Shown piece by piece: positions 44,128-54,945 of a stretch of DNA of 64,000 nt (position 1 is its first letter; each line of letters starts with the position of its first letter). The notes under the pieces were generated by a model. That model did no database searches. It was not told the DNA's origin and was given only the letters and a program-made list of their open reading frames with translations. The DNA lies in NCBI RefSeq assembly GCF_964019805.1, contig NZ_OZ026472.1:310001-374000 (forward strand), read 5' to 3'. The stretch is from Candidatus Lariskella endosymbiont of Epinotia ramella (GTDB lineage Bacteria > Pseudomonadota > Alphaproteobacteria > Rickettsiales > Midichloriaceae). Made by a program: the position numbers and the translations under genes.

Positions 44128-47100
44128 TTAGTGATGCCGAACAGTGGCATGGTCATTATGTTTACGCATTACTTCCTCTTCGGTGTAATGTCCAACAACA
44201 GCTTTTTCTTCTTTTGTATTATGTGAAATGCGTTCATCTTTAGTATGATGGGCCAAAACAGGTTCTTCTTTTTTTACATTACTTACAATATAATCACTAA
44301 CTTTTTGTGTGAATTTATTATTCAACGCCTCTGGAGGTAGGTATATGCCTCCACTTAACATGCCACTTTTGGTATATTTTGTTTGATCATAGTATAGTTC
44401 AGCAAGGCCTGATTTATTCTGAACTCTACCCATTATTCCAAATGTCACTCTTCCAATCAGATTTTCTATATTCACATCTCCTAAAGTCTTATGTTGTTTC
44501 TTAAGCTGTGGATCATTCAGCATATTAGCAAAAATACCCTTTAAGTGATCAGCAATCATGCTTTTATCTTCAGATCTCGTGCTATCTTTCCCTGTTTGGA
44601 AAAGTTGCTCAGCTACTTGATCAGCTAACTGATCGATTATTACGATGTTTCCCTTCCCTAGCGTAAGTGCCGTAGAAAGTTTGTTAGAAAGTTTCTCTGC
44701 TAGATTATCATCTAGCGCTAAATCTGGTATATATTGAGTGCGGTATATTGTAGCAGTTTGTACTAACTTACCATATTCTGTTTCAAGCAAATCACATACG
44801 TCGCTAAGCTTTTCAGATGCTTTGATTTCGCCTTTATATTCTGTAAATATTTGAGAAAATTGCTCGGCTATTTTAGCATCCTTGGACGCTAAATTTTCTA
44901 AGAAGTTTATCATATGTAGCTTGTATTTAATCTGCGTATCATCGCCTGGAAAGAGACGTCCTGCCACTTCATTTGCTATCATAACTGCGGCAGTCGCACG
45001 TTGAATATTTGTATCAAGCTCACTTGGAGCGCTAGCTGATTTTTGTACTGCTTTTTCCAAAGCATAGATATAATACTGCGAATCAGATAATTCCTTCGGA
45101 TATGCTGATTCCCACCAAGCTCCAACTTGTGGAGCGAATTCTAATTTCTCTTGCTCAATTTCTCTATGATTTGCATGAACTGCTGAATTGATAGTCTTCT
45201 TAACGCGATCTGGTAACTTATTGATATGAGATTGTAAATCTACATCACCTAAGTTATTTTTTGGTTCTATTTTTGCATAATCCTTCTCGAACTCAGTCTC
45301 ATCATTTTTTACTTTCTTTTGAACATTTGTAACAATGGCTTGTAATGCTTTATTCCTTTGATTGTCTATAATTTCTAAAATAACATCTTTAGAAATATCG
45401 TTATAGTTTTCATCTTTAACAGATTTTAGTTTCTCTGGGTTTAGACCCTTGGCACGCTTCAAGAATTCCATAGGAATCGTGGCGCCTTCCAATTCAGTGC
45501 CTGTAAGGTCTAATACTGCATCATCTGCTAATTTCATTTTAGAAAAATCAGCGCCTTTCATATTCATTCCAGAGAAATCAGGGTTCTTATATTCTCCAGT
45601 GAGTTTCAGGTTGGTAGTTTCGATTTTAGCGCCTTGACTTTTTTGTGCTGTTGATAGCGAATTTACTACCTGTTCAGTGATTTCAGTTCCTTCTAGTTTT
45701 ATACTATTGACAGTAGATTTGCTTAGATCCAATTCTGACAATTTTCCACCTTTGAATTGTAAATCGTTGACTACAGCGCCACTGCAATTAATATGTGGTA
45801 TATCTGAATTCTCAAAAACAACGCCATTCAGCTGCGCTGCTAAACTTAGGTTGTTGCCTTTGTTATTTTTAAACGTGATTTTGTCTAATGAGCCTTCAGT
45901 GAATTTGACATTGTTGAGCGATGCCCCATTAAATTCTGTGTTTTGTAAATTGATCTTAGATAGCTCTAAGTCTTGGATTCCATATCGTATTTGAGCCCAC
46001 TCCTGCGTTGCACCATTGAAAGATATCTTTTGAATATCTTTTATTGCATTCTTAGTACCAAGATTAGCTTTTTGAATATTTTCTCCAAGTGTTTTCCTGA
46101 TATCTTTTCCGTCAACACCTGAATCAAATGAATCTTTTACAACTTTTAGCAATTCTTCATCGCCGACATTTATATTTATATAATTTCCCAAGAACGCTTT
46201 GCCTACGCGCATGCTGACAGTATTGCCTATCGCTGACCATACATTTGGATCTGCAAGAAATTTTACATAACTTAATCCTCCTTCTCCAACCGTTCTCAAT
46301 GTATTTGAAAAGTTTCCGGGATTTTCTAGTGCTTGCGTAATTGTTGTATCTGCAATATCAGCGCTTGGAACAAATTCAACAATGATCTGTTTTATATTAG
46401 ATTTGTTCTCTCTTACGAACTCCATCATTTTTTGATCTTTTTGTATGATATCTAGAAGATCTGCAGTCTTAAAAATTAGATTTTGCAGCGCTTCTTTCTT
46501 CTCCTGATCGTTACTTGGGTTTTGATATGTTTCGTAGAGTTTCGCCATCTCGCCGAGAGGATTCATTAAATTCACGAAAGACTTTGGAGAATCACCCATA
46601 AATGCAAAAAGTTTCGCAGGATCAAGGTTGTTAAAAACTTCTTGTATTATTGGATTACTGCCTAAAGCAAGTTTGGTGATTGTTGAGTAATTTTCTGCAT
46701 TTTTAGATATATCTTTTTGTATTAGTGAATTTTTAGAGATTTCAGAGAAAGCAAGCTCTACAAGTTTTACCATAGATTCTGGTGTCATATTAGAAGTGGC
46801 ATTTTGTACTGCTTCGCTGATTTCAGGATTCTCTGATATATTCATTGTTAAAAGAATGAAAGGAGAGAGCATTTGAGGATTGGCTAGTACAATGTCTACT
46901 ATTTCTCTTGCTTTGAATTTATCGATGGTTTCATTAATTTGTGGGCTGAATTCTGCTGCAATGCCTTTGAAGTCATCTAAGTTGCTTGTAATAGAGTGAA
47001 TCACCTTGGGGCTATTAAAAAGAGTGGAAGCGCACGTTGCACCAAGTGCAGCTATTTTTGGTGTCTCTTTATGTGCTGATAAAGCATTTGAAAGTTTCTT

Positions 47101-48798
47101 GGTTACTTCTTGATTGCCAAGTATTTCTTGAGAGATTGATGCTATAGGACTAGCTAATTTGTTTAATTTTGTTTCCAAAGACTGATCATATGCTGCAAGC
47201 GTGCTTCTTAGTTCCGGATTATTTTCTAGCGTTTTCTGGGCGTATTTCAAGAAATCTTTAACCTTATCTTGTGGTTCGATCTTTTTCTGTTCCGAATTTG
47301 TTGATTCGGTCTGTTTTTTAAGTATAGAGGTGTTGAATTCTTCTATGAGTGCTGTATATTTCGCATTATCCTTTAAAGATAGAATAAAACCAAGGTCATC
47401 TTGTATAATATTTTCTGGCTTTTGATTATTTGTTTTTAAAAGTTCTGCGTTCTCTTCAGCATAAGCATGTCTTCTTGCTATATGTGAAAATAACGGAACC
47501 AGTGTGTCTTGATGTTTTGTTAAGATGCCTTTTTTTACTTCATCCTCTTGAGCGAAACATTTTATTATTGCATCAATCGCGTTTTGATGATCATCTCCTG
47601 CGCAATATCTTTGTATTTTTTGCATAGGCTCGCTTGTAGTTGGCATGCTAATTATAGCAGCTGTAAGCGGAACAAAATGCTGTCCTTTTTCGCTAAAAAA
47701 CTTACTCAAATCTTTATTATCTTTTAACACTTCAAGTGTATTGTGTGCAACTTCATCTATCTTGCCACTGTTCAGACCATCTAAGATTGCTTGCGCTTTT
47801 TCAGTGTCTTTGAGCGCTGGTGTGATGACATCCATGATTTCAGGATTACAATGAAATTTTTTCATTGCTTCACTGACGCCAAAAACTTCAGTGCTAACAG
47901 CTTTTGCTATATTCGTGATAGATTCAGGATGATTTTGTACGTGTTCTTTGAGCTTGGTGTCACTGTTTATAATTTTTACACCCTGGGCAGCCCAGCTAAA
48001 TAACCCTTCTTTATTGAGTCTTCTAACAAACTCATGTAACTCTCCAGGATCTTTTACAAATGCTCCAGCATGTTGCAATAGAACATCTCTTTTTCCATCA
48101 GCTCCAAAATCGACATCAAGGCCAAACTTCTTTAACATTTCTTTCGTACCATCGCCTTTAGCTGTGTCTACAATAAACTGTCCTATTCTTGCATTATGCT
48201 TCTTTAAAAAAGCTGTCATTTCTTTATCATCTTTCATCATCTCTAGAACATCTTCTGCTCTAGCCATAGGATCTAATTTTCCAGCAACGGAGTCTTTGGC
48301 AATATTAATAAATTTCCCAAAGTTCTGCGCGTTAGCGAGAATAGATAATAGTGCAAATCCACCATCTTTTAGAGCTTCTTTTGTATCTTGTCCTAGTCCT
48401 GAAAATACGTTTGCGATATTGTCAACTGCGTCTTTATTTTTTGCATCACTCAAGAATTCTTGAAGTATTTTTTGCGTCTTCTCGCTAGATAGAAATTCTT
48501 TTGTATTGTTAGGGTCTGATAAGGTCTTGCCGAGCTTAATTAGTTCAAAAGTATGTATAGGATGCATAATAGCAAATGCACAAAACTCAAGAAGTACTTT
48601 TAAAGCAGTGAACATGGACTTTAATGTATTACCTTCTTGTCTTTCATGATAAAACTGAGCTGCATCTTGTAAGATGTTTCTAGCTATATACCCATTTTTT
48701 ACAAGTAAGCTATCAAGAGCATCTAATGCTTTGTTTGTTATTGCACCGCTGTGTTGTTCTTTTACTTGCTCATTTTGTGCTATGTTATTCCCTGACAT
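44128..48798 (-). CDS. giant pentapeptide-repeat protein, function unknown
   Basis: The 1556-residue product has no signal peptide or clear transmembrane helix and is dominated by helical, armadillo- or HEAT-like sequence in its first 900 residues, with recurring short motifs of the type ALKDxxKAxxIL. Residues about 935-1015 and 1080-1115 contain pentapeptide repeats of the A(D/N)LxX form (FNGASLNNVKFTEGSLDKI; later DFSGMNMKGADFSKMKL), which form a right-handed beta-helix. The C-terminal 50 residues repeat HHTKDE / HNTKEE / HYTEEE, ending VRHH. AAGAGG lies 5 bases before the ATG at 48798, preferred over an in-frame ATG at 48819. It lies downstream of the ankyrin gene on the same strand. A role in host interaction is only inferred. 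Confidence 0.75.
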   Translation of the reverse strand: MSGNNIAQNEQVKEQHSGAITNKALDALDSLLVKNGYIARNILQDAAQFYHERQEGNTLKSMFTALKVLLEFCAFAIMHPIHTFELIKLGKTLSDPNNTKEFLSSEKTQKILQEFLSDAKNKDAVDNIANVFSGLGQDTKEALKDGGFALLSILANAQNFGKFINIAKDSVAGKLDPMARAEDVLEMMKDDKEMTAFLKKHNARIGQFIVDTAKGDGTKEMLKKFGLDVDFGADGKRDVLLQHAGAFVKDPGELHEFVRRLNKEGLFSWAAQGVKIINSDTKLKEHVQNHPESITNIAKAVSTEVFGVSEAMKKFHCNPEIMDVITPALKDTEKAQAILDGLNSGKIDEVAHNTLEVLKDNKDLSKFFSEKGQHFVPLTAAIISMPTTSEPMQKIQRYCAGDDHQNAIDAIIKCFAQEDEVKKGILTKHQDTLVPLFSHIARRHAYAEENAELLKTNNQKPENIIQDDLGFILSLKDNAKYTALIEEFNTSILKKQTESTNSEQKKIEPQDKVKDFLKYAQKTLENNPELRSTLAAYDQSLETKLNKLASPIASISQEILGNQEVTKKLSNALSAHKETPKIAALGATCASTLFNSPKVIHSITSNLDDFKGIAAEFSPQINETIDKFKAREIVDIVLANPQMLSPFILLTMNISENPEISEAVQNATSNMTPESMVKLVELAFSEISKNSLIQKDISKNAENYSTITKLALGSNPIIQEVFNNLDPAKLFAFMGDSPKSFVNLMNPLGEMAKLYETYQNPSNDQEKKEALQNLIFKTADLLDIIQKDQKMMEFVRENKSNIKQIIVEFVPSADIADTTITQALENPGNFSNTLRTVGEGGLSYVKFLADPNVWSAIGNTVSMRVGKAFLGNYININVGDEELLKVVKDSFDSGVDGKDIRKTLGENIQKANLGTKNAIKDIQKISFNGATQEWAQIRYGIQDLELSKINLQNTEFNGASLNNVKFTEGSLDKITFKNNKGNNLSLAAQLNGVVFENSDIPHINCSGAVVNDLQFKGGKLSELDLSKSTVNSIKLEGTEITEQVVNSLSTAQKSQGAKIETTNLKLTGEYKNPDFSGMNMKGADFSKMKLADDAVLDLTGTELEGATIPMEFLKRAKGLNPEKLKSVKDENYNDISKDVILEIIDNQRNKALQAIVTNVQKKVKNDETEFEKDYAKIEPKNNLGDVDLQSHINKLPDRVKKTINSAVHANHREIEQEKLEFAPQVGAWWESAYPKELSDSQYYIYALEKAVQKSASAPSELDTNIQRATAAVMIANEVAGRLFPGDDTQIKYKLHMINFLENLASKDAKIAEQFSQIFTEYKGEIKASEKLSDVCDLLETEYGKLVQTATIYRTQYIPDLALDDNLAEKLSNKLSTALTLGKGNIVIIDQLADQVAEQLFQTGKDSTRSEDKSMIADHLKGIFANMLNDPQLKKQHKTLGDVNIENLIGRVTFGIMGRVQNKSGLAELYYDQTKYTKSGMLSGGIYLPPEALNNKFTQKVSDYIVSNVKKEEPVLAHHTKDERISHNTKEEKAVVGHYTEEEVMRKHNDHATVRHH

Positions 48799-48884
48799 AA
48801 AACCTCTTGATATAATCATGATAAGAAAAAATTATAAGAGTGTAAATTTCGTTATGATCTTAATTTATGCATAAATTGAGTTGA

Positions 48885-51800
48885 TCATATAGATTGTTGT
48901 ATAAATCCTTGTTGTTCAGCAAGAAGTTTATCTTTAAATGCCATACTTGTCATTTGTTCTTGAGTATTGCCTGACAACATATCTAAATAATATAAATCAG
49001 ATTCGCTAACGTTTTCGTCATCAAAAGTAGCTCCTAATTTATACATTCTAAATTTGCGAGTTGCATATTGCTTAGTAATGGATTGATTAACTTGGAATGT
49101 TGCATTTGCTTTTGTGCTGCAGTCATCTGCTACATCGATATTTTGTTGTTGTTCAGGTATACTGCTGTCAGTAAGCCATTTTGCTCCCTTATATAGTCCG
49201 TAAGCTGCTGCTATGCCGCCGCCAACACCTGCAAGAGAAAGCGCTGTAGATGTTGTCCCATAATACAAAAGAGGTGATGCAACACTAAGTGTTAAATCTT
49301 TTTCCATTGTAGTGAAAGTTGCAAGGCGTGCGCCAATGTTTGCAAGCATTCCGGCAGAATATGCTATTTTTTCGGCAACTTCTTCTTTTTCTGTATTACT
49401 GCCACAAAAATAATTAAAGTAACTGACAATTTTGCTGAATGTTCCTTCTTCTTTATCATGTGCTTGAAGAGATTTCATATTGGGCTCTTCCGTTTGCGCT
49501 ATTTGGATTGTATTATTTCTATTTTCTTCAAATTTTTCCAATATTCTGCGTCTTTCTTCTGTAGATGCTATTGCATTTTGCAGCAATTGTTTGCTTGGCT
49601 TAATCCCTGGTATAATTTTTTTGAGCAAATCCTTTATTTGTAGCTTGAAAGCTGCAAACAAACTGATATGTGTTTTATAATCTATCTCTTTTTTATATTC
49701 ATCCAGGAAAGCTTTGGCATTATGCATTATCTTTGCATCTGTTATTATCTCTCCACCTGCTATTTTTTGAAGTAAACTCTTAAAGCCTTCCTTTGTACCT
49801 TTTGTCAAATCTATAGCATCATCTTTTAGCATCAAGTCAATTGTAATATATCTATTTTGATCATTAATGCTTTTGCAGACATCTTTGAAGTTGTCTCGAA
49901 AGTCTTTAACTTGCATTTTACCTAGTGTTTCGGTAGTGACATTGAACGTTAAGCTTCTGTCAGCTCGCACTATTTCATCTGCTACTCTTTCAAGGCCTCT
50001 CCTAGTCCATGGAAGAAGATTGCTATTTTGTAGAACATTTTGAATGTGTTGGTATTTATACAGTAAATCATTGTGTATTTGCCATTTTGCCGCATTGTTT
50101 ATATTTGCATTTTTAAAAGCATTTTCAAGGTCACTTGCAGTTGCAATACTTTGTTTCCCGTTTTCATACTGAGGAGCTTTATTTATCGCATTTTTCAGTG
50201 CATCGCCTGCAATTACTCTTCCAAATTTATCTATATGATAATTACCTATGATCGGAAAGCCATTTAAGTCTATCTTATTGTCTGTTACATATTTTGCTAT
50301 TGTTTTAGTAATCAGATCGCCAAAAGTATTTCCGACTTCTGTTGCTGTATTCCAAGCGATACCAGCCGAACCAATCCTTTGTAATATAGGATTGAACATA
50401 AGTAAAAAGTGGTTTGCTAGGGTTAAAAGACTTGTTTTCATCATGATAAGCAGCATTTTAGTGGTAAAAGCTTCGCTGTTTTTACCGAATAACGGGTCTG
50501 CGCCGCGTCTTATTAATTCAGTTGCAATTTGTTTATCACATCGCCATATAAGCTTTTCTGCAGGATTTTCCAGTGCAGTGGTGGCATCTTTTATACTACT
50601 GAATTGCTGAGTCCAGTCTTTGTAAGCTGTGATCATGAGGGCGCTCATGCCGGAACTATTAGTTTGATTTACATTGACTCTTGGATCATTCAGTATACGT
50701 CTTATAACTTCGCGGTTACCGAGCGCGCATGCAATCATCAATGGTGTGCTGCCGTTTTTTTCACATGCATTTAGATCTAATTCTTTTCTTGCGAGCAGAG
50801 CGTCAATTTTACTTAAGTCTTGACTTGCTATAGCCAGCATTAATGGAGTGATTCCATGCTTGTTGCTTGCATTGACATCTAGACCTTTTTCTATAAGAAT
50901 TTTGAGTGTGTTATCAATTCCAGGTTTCATTGAAGCTGCGCTATAATGAAGAGCTGTATTGCCGTCATAATTTGTAAGTGTTTTAAGCATTTCATCGCTA
51001 ATTTGTGTAATGCCAGAGACATACTCGATTACGTCTGCATTGCCTCCAGAGTATGCAGACATCAAGAGCTTAGAATCGTCTTGAAAATCATTTATACCTT
51101 CTAGGATCTGTTTGACTGTTTGACTGTCACAGTGGGCTGCAATATAATGTGCTGTGCTAGCGCCTGTTTTATCTTTCTCGTTAATTTTGTATTCTTCTAT
51201 CCTGACTTTCCTGGTTAGTTGTTCTATTACTTTGATATATTGTTTAGGGTCTTTTGCAAAATTCATTGCTGCGATTGCTAGTGAATGACATCCGTATTCA
51301 TTCTTTGTAAGTGGTGATGCATTATTATCTAGTAATGTTTGCACAGAAGTATTATCTCCTGCTGCACAAGCTAGCATTAAGAGGCGATCTTTAATATGTG
51401 AAGGGTCTTTGGATTTGCATATATTGTTTATAATATTTTTTCTGATAGATCCAATAGATTCATGTTGACTCAATATTGGATCATTATATAAGATCTCAGC
51501 AATGCTGATATTTCCTACGTCATGGTGTGAGAACTCTTTTGATAAATCTACACCATCTTTTTCTAGCAAAACTTGTATGATATCGATATAGGGCTTATTG
51601 AGATCTTTTATATCTTTTTTGGCATCTGTTGCGCCTTTTGTTGTATCCTCTTGATTATTTCTTAAAGCATTATATGCCATCATAATAGGTGGTATTTCGG
51701 AGATTTGATCGCCACTTGTTGTTATTCCACAATTTAAATTTATGTTTTTGAGTTTTATAAGCTCCATTACAACATCGCTTGCACCATGTGCACATGCCAT

Positions 51801-54347
51801 TCCCAAGATAGAAGTATGAGCGTACGATCTAGATTTTTCTTTGCCTGGTGCGATAATACGTTCTTCTCTTTGAATGTTAACGTCTATCTCAGGCTTTTGT
51901 GCTATTTGAACTAAATGTGATATTTTGTCTGATGATGAATTTGTATTATTGTTCAATTTGTGACGCATGTATATTGTGTATGTATCAAACATCACATCAT
52001 ATAACTCTTGCTTATCAATTGTTGTTTCCTTTATGATGCGATGGACGATCTCTTGTCTTCTCATGTCTCGATTGTTTGAGGCAATTGCATCTTTTAAAAA
52101 ATTTTTGCTGTTTCTTACTTTGTTCGATATAGCATCTATAGTTGCATCGTTTGGAAATATTAAGCTTACCTTGTCATCTGTAAGCGCAACTAAAAGTAAA
52201 TCTCTTATATTTTTTTCTGTAGCAACTTCTGGGATGCTGAGTAAATACTCAGCTATGCCAGAGCTTATAAAACCATCTTTATCTGCAAGGTATGCCAGCA
52301 AGAGGTGATTGATTTGTGTTTGATGAAGTTCTCTTGCCCAATTAAAATCTGCATGATTAATTATGCACTTTGCAATTTCTAATTTATTTTCTGTGTTTGA
52401 ACCACAAAGCAACATGAGCGGAGTAAAACCTTGATTATTTTTAGTATTAATTTGTTTTGCAGTGCATTGTAGTGCATCTCTTACATCTTCTATTATCCCG
52501 CAAGCAGCGGTAGCATGTAGTAGCGTGTTGTCATTATTGTCAACTGGTTTAATATCGGTGTTTAGATTTGCAATCATTTGAATATACTCAATAGAGCAGC
52601 CATTTTTATATAGTTCTAGCAAGTTTGATGTGAATTGCTTTGTTTTTTTCTGCAATGCTTTTATTGTAAGCTTAGATTCTACATGAAATAGTATTTCATG
52701 CTTTTTATATGCTGGTGTAGATTGTAAGGATATTTTTTGTACAAGCGCTGTAATCAATTTCTCACTTAGCATGTTCTTCTTATGTAATTCCGTTATTGAT
52801 GCATGAAAAATTTCATCTGTAGTCTGTAAAAGCTCACCTGCAAATTGATTTTCATCGCTTATCTTGAATCCTTTTGTGCGTATTAACCTCTTTATTAGGT
52901 TTATATCTTGAAATTTTGCAAGTGCTTTGAACAAAGCTGCATCTTGATTAAGCGATCCTTTTAAATTGAATATTTTTAAAAGTGGCGCTGTGAAAGAATT
53001 GATCAAACCTTTGTCTTGCATGGATATATCATCTAGATTTATCACTTCTGCTTTAAGCGCTGCTTTTAGAATCTCTTTATCTTCTGTACTTTGAAACTTT
53101 TGCCATAATAAATTTATCTGCTTTTTGTCAAATTTGTCTTCATTATGTTCTTCGGAGTTCAAATTTTGTCGCCAGAAGCAGTGTGCCATGATGGTTTTTG
53201 CGTATTTTAGTGGCGCTTGTATCAGAGATTTTTTGTTTCCATGTTGTTCTATGAACTTTATAAAGAGACTATGATAATCCTTGATCGATATAAATTGCGT
53301 TGTTAAATCTTTTTTGAGAACAATGGAGAGGATTTCTCGCATTTTATCTTCTTGCATCTTTGATAAAATAGTCATTAGAGGTTTTGAGATTGACCTTAGG
53401 TCATCGAAATTATCTTTATTCCACCTCTGTAATACATCACGTATCAATATTGTTGCTGTATCTGGAATTTCGTTAAAAGCAGCTATAGTTTCCAGTGCTT
53501 CTTTGACGTCATATTGTGCTAAGGTATATGTTTTATTGTTTAATAAAGATTCAATAAGCTCAAGGTCTGATGATGTTTCGCTACCTGCAAATAAATTATA
53601 TAGCAAATTGTTTTCTAGTTTATTAAGATCACCATTCTTTAAAAGTGTAAGTAACAAACTTCTTATTTCTGCTTGATCGTCATTATCATCTTTGTGGAAT
53701 ATGCTATAGTTTTGAATCTTATAAATCAGATTTTTTAACGGGCTTATGTTCTTTTCATCAATATTATCATCATACAGACTTGTAGCTCTCATTTTTATGT
53801 CTGTTTTAAAAGACAAATCGATTTCTGGAAATTGGTTAAATAGTAGAAGCGCAGATTTTTGATATCCATCTCTTACAGCTTTTTCAAACATTGCTTGAGC
53901 TATTTTTGGATCAATACCACCTGCTAACTTAAACAATCTAGGAAGCAAATCTGTCACTTTATTTGCTGCAAGAAGGTTAATATAATCTCTTTCGTTTAGC
54001 TTATCTTTAATAATTTGAAAAAATTCCTCTCTATCTTCTTGCTTTTCTTGCAATAGTATATTTGCAAGGGCATTATGCGAATCCTTCTTATTTACTGAAT
54101 GCAGGTTTGCACATTCACTCTTGAGTATTCTTTGAATTATCTCTTTATTTTGTGTTGCAAATGCTAGATCCAGTAGAGATTCGTCTACTCGTTTTGCAGC
54201 TTCTTGAAGATCTTGTGTTCCTTTATACCCTGTTGGTGATGGCGAATTTAACCATACATCAATGTTTTGGATGTCTCCGTTTTTTATTGCTTTACTAATA
54301 TATCCATAAGCATCAAATCCTATCACGCGTTTTATGATATCATTCAT
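48885..54347 (-). CDS. giant ankyrin-repeat protein with C-terminal membrane segment
   Basis: About 1820 residues. Recognisable ankyrin repeats cluster near residues 600-670 (NDNTLLHATAACG, NQGFTPLMLLCG), 845-875 (TSILGMACAHGASDVVMEL), 985-1110, and most clearly 1122-1250 (GNTALHYSAASM, HGITPLMLAIASQ, NGSTPLMIACALGN, SGMSALMITAYK). The N-terminal 550 residues look like degenerate ankyrin-type helices. Near residues 1676-1715 there is a hydrophobic stretch (SVASPLLYYGTTSTALSLAG, then GVGGGIAAAYGLY), followed by a polar tail. The ATG at 54347 with AGGCAAGGG upstream is preferred over 54362. Ankyrin proteins are common type IV effector candidates in Rickettsiales. No partner or target is evident here. 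The gap to the downstream giant gene is about 86 bases. Confidence 0.88.
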   Translation of the reverse strand: MNDIIKRVIGFDAYGYISKAIKNGDIQNIDVWLNSPSPTGYKGTQDLQEAAKRVDESLLDLAFATQNKEIIQRILKSECANLHSVNKKDSHNALANILLQEKQEDREEFFQIIKDKLNERDYINLLAANKVTDLLPRLFKLAGGIDPKIAQAMFEKAVRDGYQKSALLLFNQFPEIDLSFKTDIKMRATSLYDDNIDEKNISPLKNLIYKIQNYSIFHKDDNDDQAEIRSLLLTLLKNGDLNKLENNLLYNLFAGSETSSDLELIESLLNNKTYTLAQYDVKEALETIAAFNEIPDTATILIRDVLQRWNKDNFDDLRSISKPLMTILSKMQEDKMREILSIVLKKDLTTQFISIKDYHSLFIKFIEQHGNKKSLIQAPLKYAKTIMAHCFWRQNLNSEEHNEDKFDKKQINLLWQKFQSTEDKEILKAALKAEVINLDDISMQDKGLINSFTAPLLKIFNLKGSLNQDAALFKALAKFQDINLIKRLIRTKGFKISDENQFAGELLQTTDEIFHASITELHKKNMLSEKLITALVQKISLQSTPAYKKHEILFHVESKLTIKALQKKTKQFTSNLLELYKNGCSIEYIQMIANLNTDIKPVDNNDNTLLHATAACGIIEDVRDALQCTAKQINTKNNQGFTPLMLLCGSNTENKLEIAKCIINHADFNWARELHQTQINHLLLAYLADKDGFISSGIAEYLLSIPEVATEKNIRDLLLVALTDDKVSLIFPNDATIDAISNKVRNSKNFLKDAIASNNRDMRRQEIVHRIIKETTIDKQELYDVMFDTYTIYMRHKLNNNTNSSSDKISHLVQIAQKPEIDVNIQREERIIAPGKEKSRSYAHTSILGMACAHGASDVVMELIKLKNINLNCGITTSGDQISEIPPIMMAYNALRNNQEDTTKGATDAKKDIKDLNKPYIDIIQVLLEKDGVDLSKEFSHHDVGNISIAEILYNDPILSQHESIGSIRKNIINNICKSKDPSHIKDRLLMLACAAGDNTSVQTLLDNNASPLTKNEYGCHSLAIAAMNFAKDPKQYIKVIEQLTRKVRIEEYKINEKDKTGASTAHYIAAHCDSQTVKQILEGINDFQDDSKLLMSAYSGGNADVIEYVSGITQISDEMLKTLTNYDGNTALHYSAASMKPGIDNTLKILIEKGLDVNASNKHGITPLMLAIASQDLSKIDALLARKELDLNACEKNGSTPLMIACALGNREVIRRILNDPRVNVNQTNSSGMSALMITAYKDWTQQFSSIKDATTALENPAEKLIWRCDKQIATELIRRGADPLFGKNSEAFTTKMLLIMMKTSLLTLANHFLLMFNPILQRIGSAGIAWNTATEVGNTFGDLITKTIAKYVTDNKIDLNGFPIIGNYHIDKFGRVIAGDALKNAINKAPQYENGKQSIATASDLENAFKNANINNAAKWQIHNDLLYKYQHIQNVLQNSNLLPWTRRGLERVADEIVRADRSLTFNVTTETLGKMQVKDFRDNFKDVCKSINDQNRYITIDLMLKDDAIDLTKGTKEGFKSLLQKIAGGEIITDAKIMHNAKAFLDEYKKEIDYKTHISLFAAFKLQIKDLLKKIIPGIKPSKQLLQNAIASTEERRRILEKFEENRNNTIQIAQTEEPNMKSLQAHDKEEGTFSKIVSYFNYFCGSNTEKEEVAEKIAYSAGMLANIGARLATFTTMEKDLTLSVASPLLYYGTTSTALSLAGVGGGIAAAYGLYKGAKWLTDSSIPEQQQNIDVADDCSTKANATFQVNQSITKQYATRKFRMYKLGATFDDENVSESDLYYLDMLSGNTQEQMTSMAFKDKLLAEQQGFIQQSI

Positions 54348-54945
54348 AAGCCCTTGCCTCACCCATAATTAGTTTTTCCATGTTGGTTGGAATGAGCAGA
54401 GTATATAGATATAACCACATGGAAAATGATAGTCCATTCTGGAGTATCGTCTTCACACTTACTTTTCACATTCTAAGTAAGATAATTTCATAATTTGTTT
54501 ACTAAATAAACAAATTATTTTCCCGTTAAAGGAACTCTACACTTTTGGCTTAATTACATTACTAGGTAGCAAATTTTGATATCATAGATTGTACAAAGTT
54601 ATATTTTAAGAGTGTATAAATAACACAAGTTGCCCAATTTATAATGGGTACCTCGTTTGAATATGTGCGAAAATTAAGCCAGTAACAGTATTTCTAAAGC
54701 TTTCGAAATAATAAAATCCAACTATTTTGGTAGAGTAGATATGTTGCAAGCCACTACTAAAGTGGCGATACGGTAAATCAACCCTTTATTTATTAGAAGT
54801 ATACATACACTTATTAATAACCAGAATATATTCTTTTTACAACTTTTGTTTTACAAGACTTCACCGCTGTTTTTTTTGTAAGTTGAGCTTGATCATTTAT
54901 CTAAATAATGCATAAGATGAAGATTGTTCACCATTTAAGGTTGTT
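54348..54945. other. divergent intergenic region with hairpin at 54491-54517
   Basis: The region separates the ankyrin gene (minus) from flgI (plus) and should hold both promoters. TAATTTGTTTA at 54491-54501 pairs perfectly with TAAACAAATTA at 54507-54517 across a 5-base loop and is followed by TTTTCCC. Since neither flanking gene ends here, an operator or RNA structure is as likely as a terminator. No interspersed repeat or gene is seen. Confidence 0.5.

Noticed and set aside
45449-45994. Plus-strand frames opposite the pentapeptide region
   Set aside because: They are antisense to the repeats of the large gene and mirror their periodicity.
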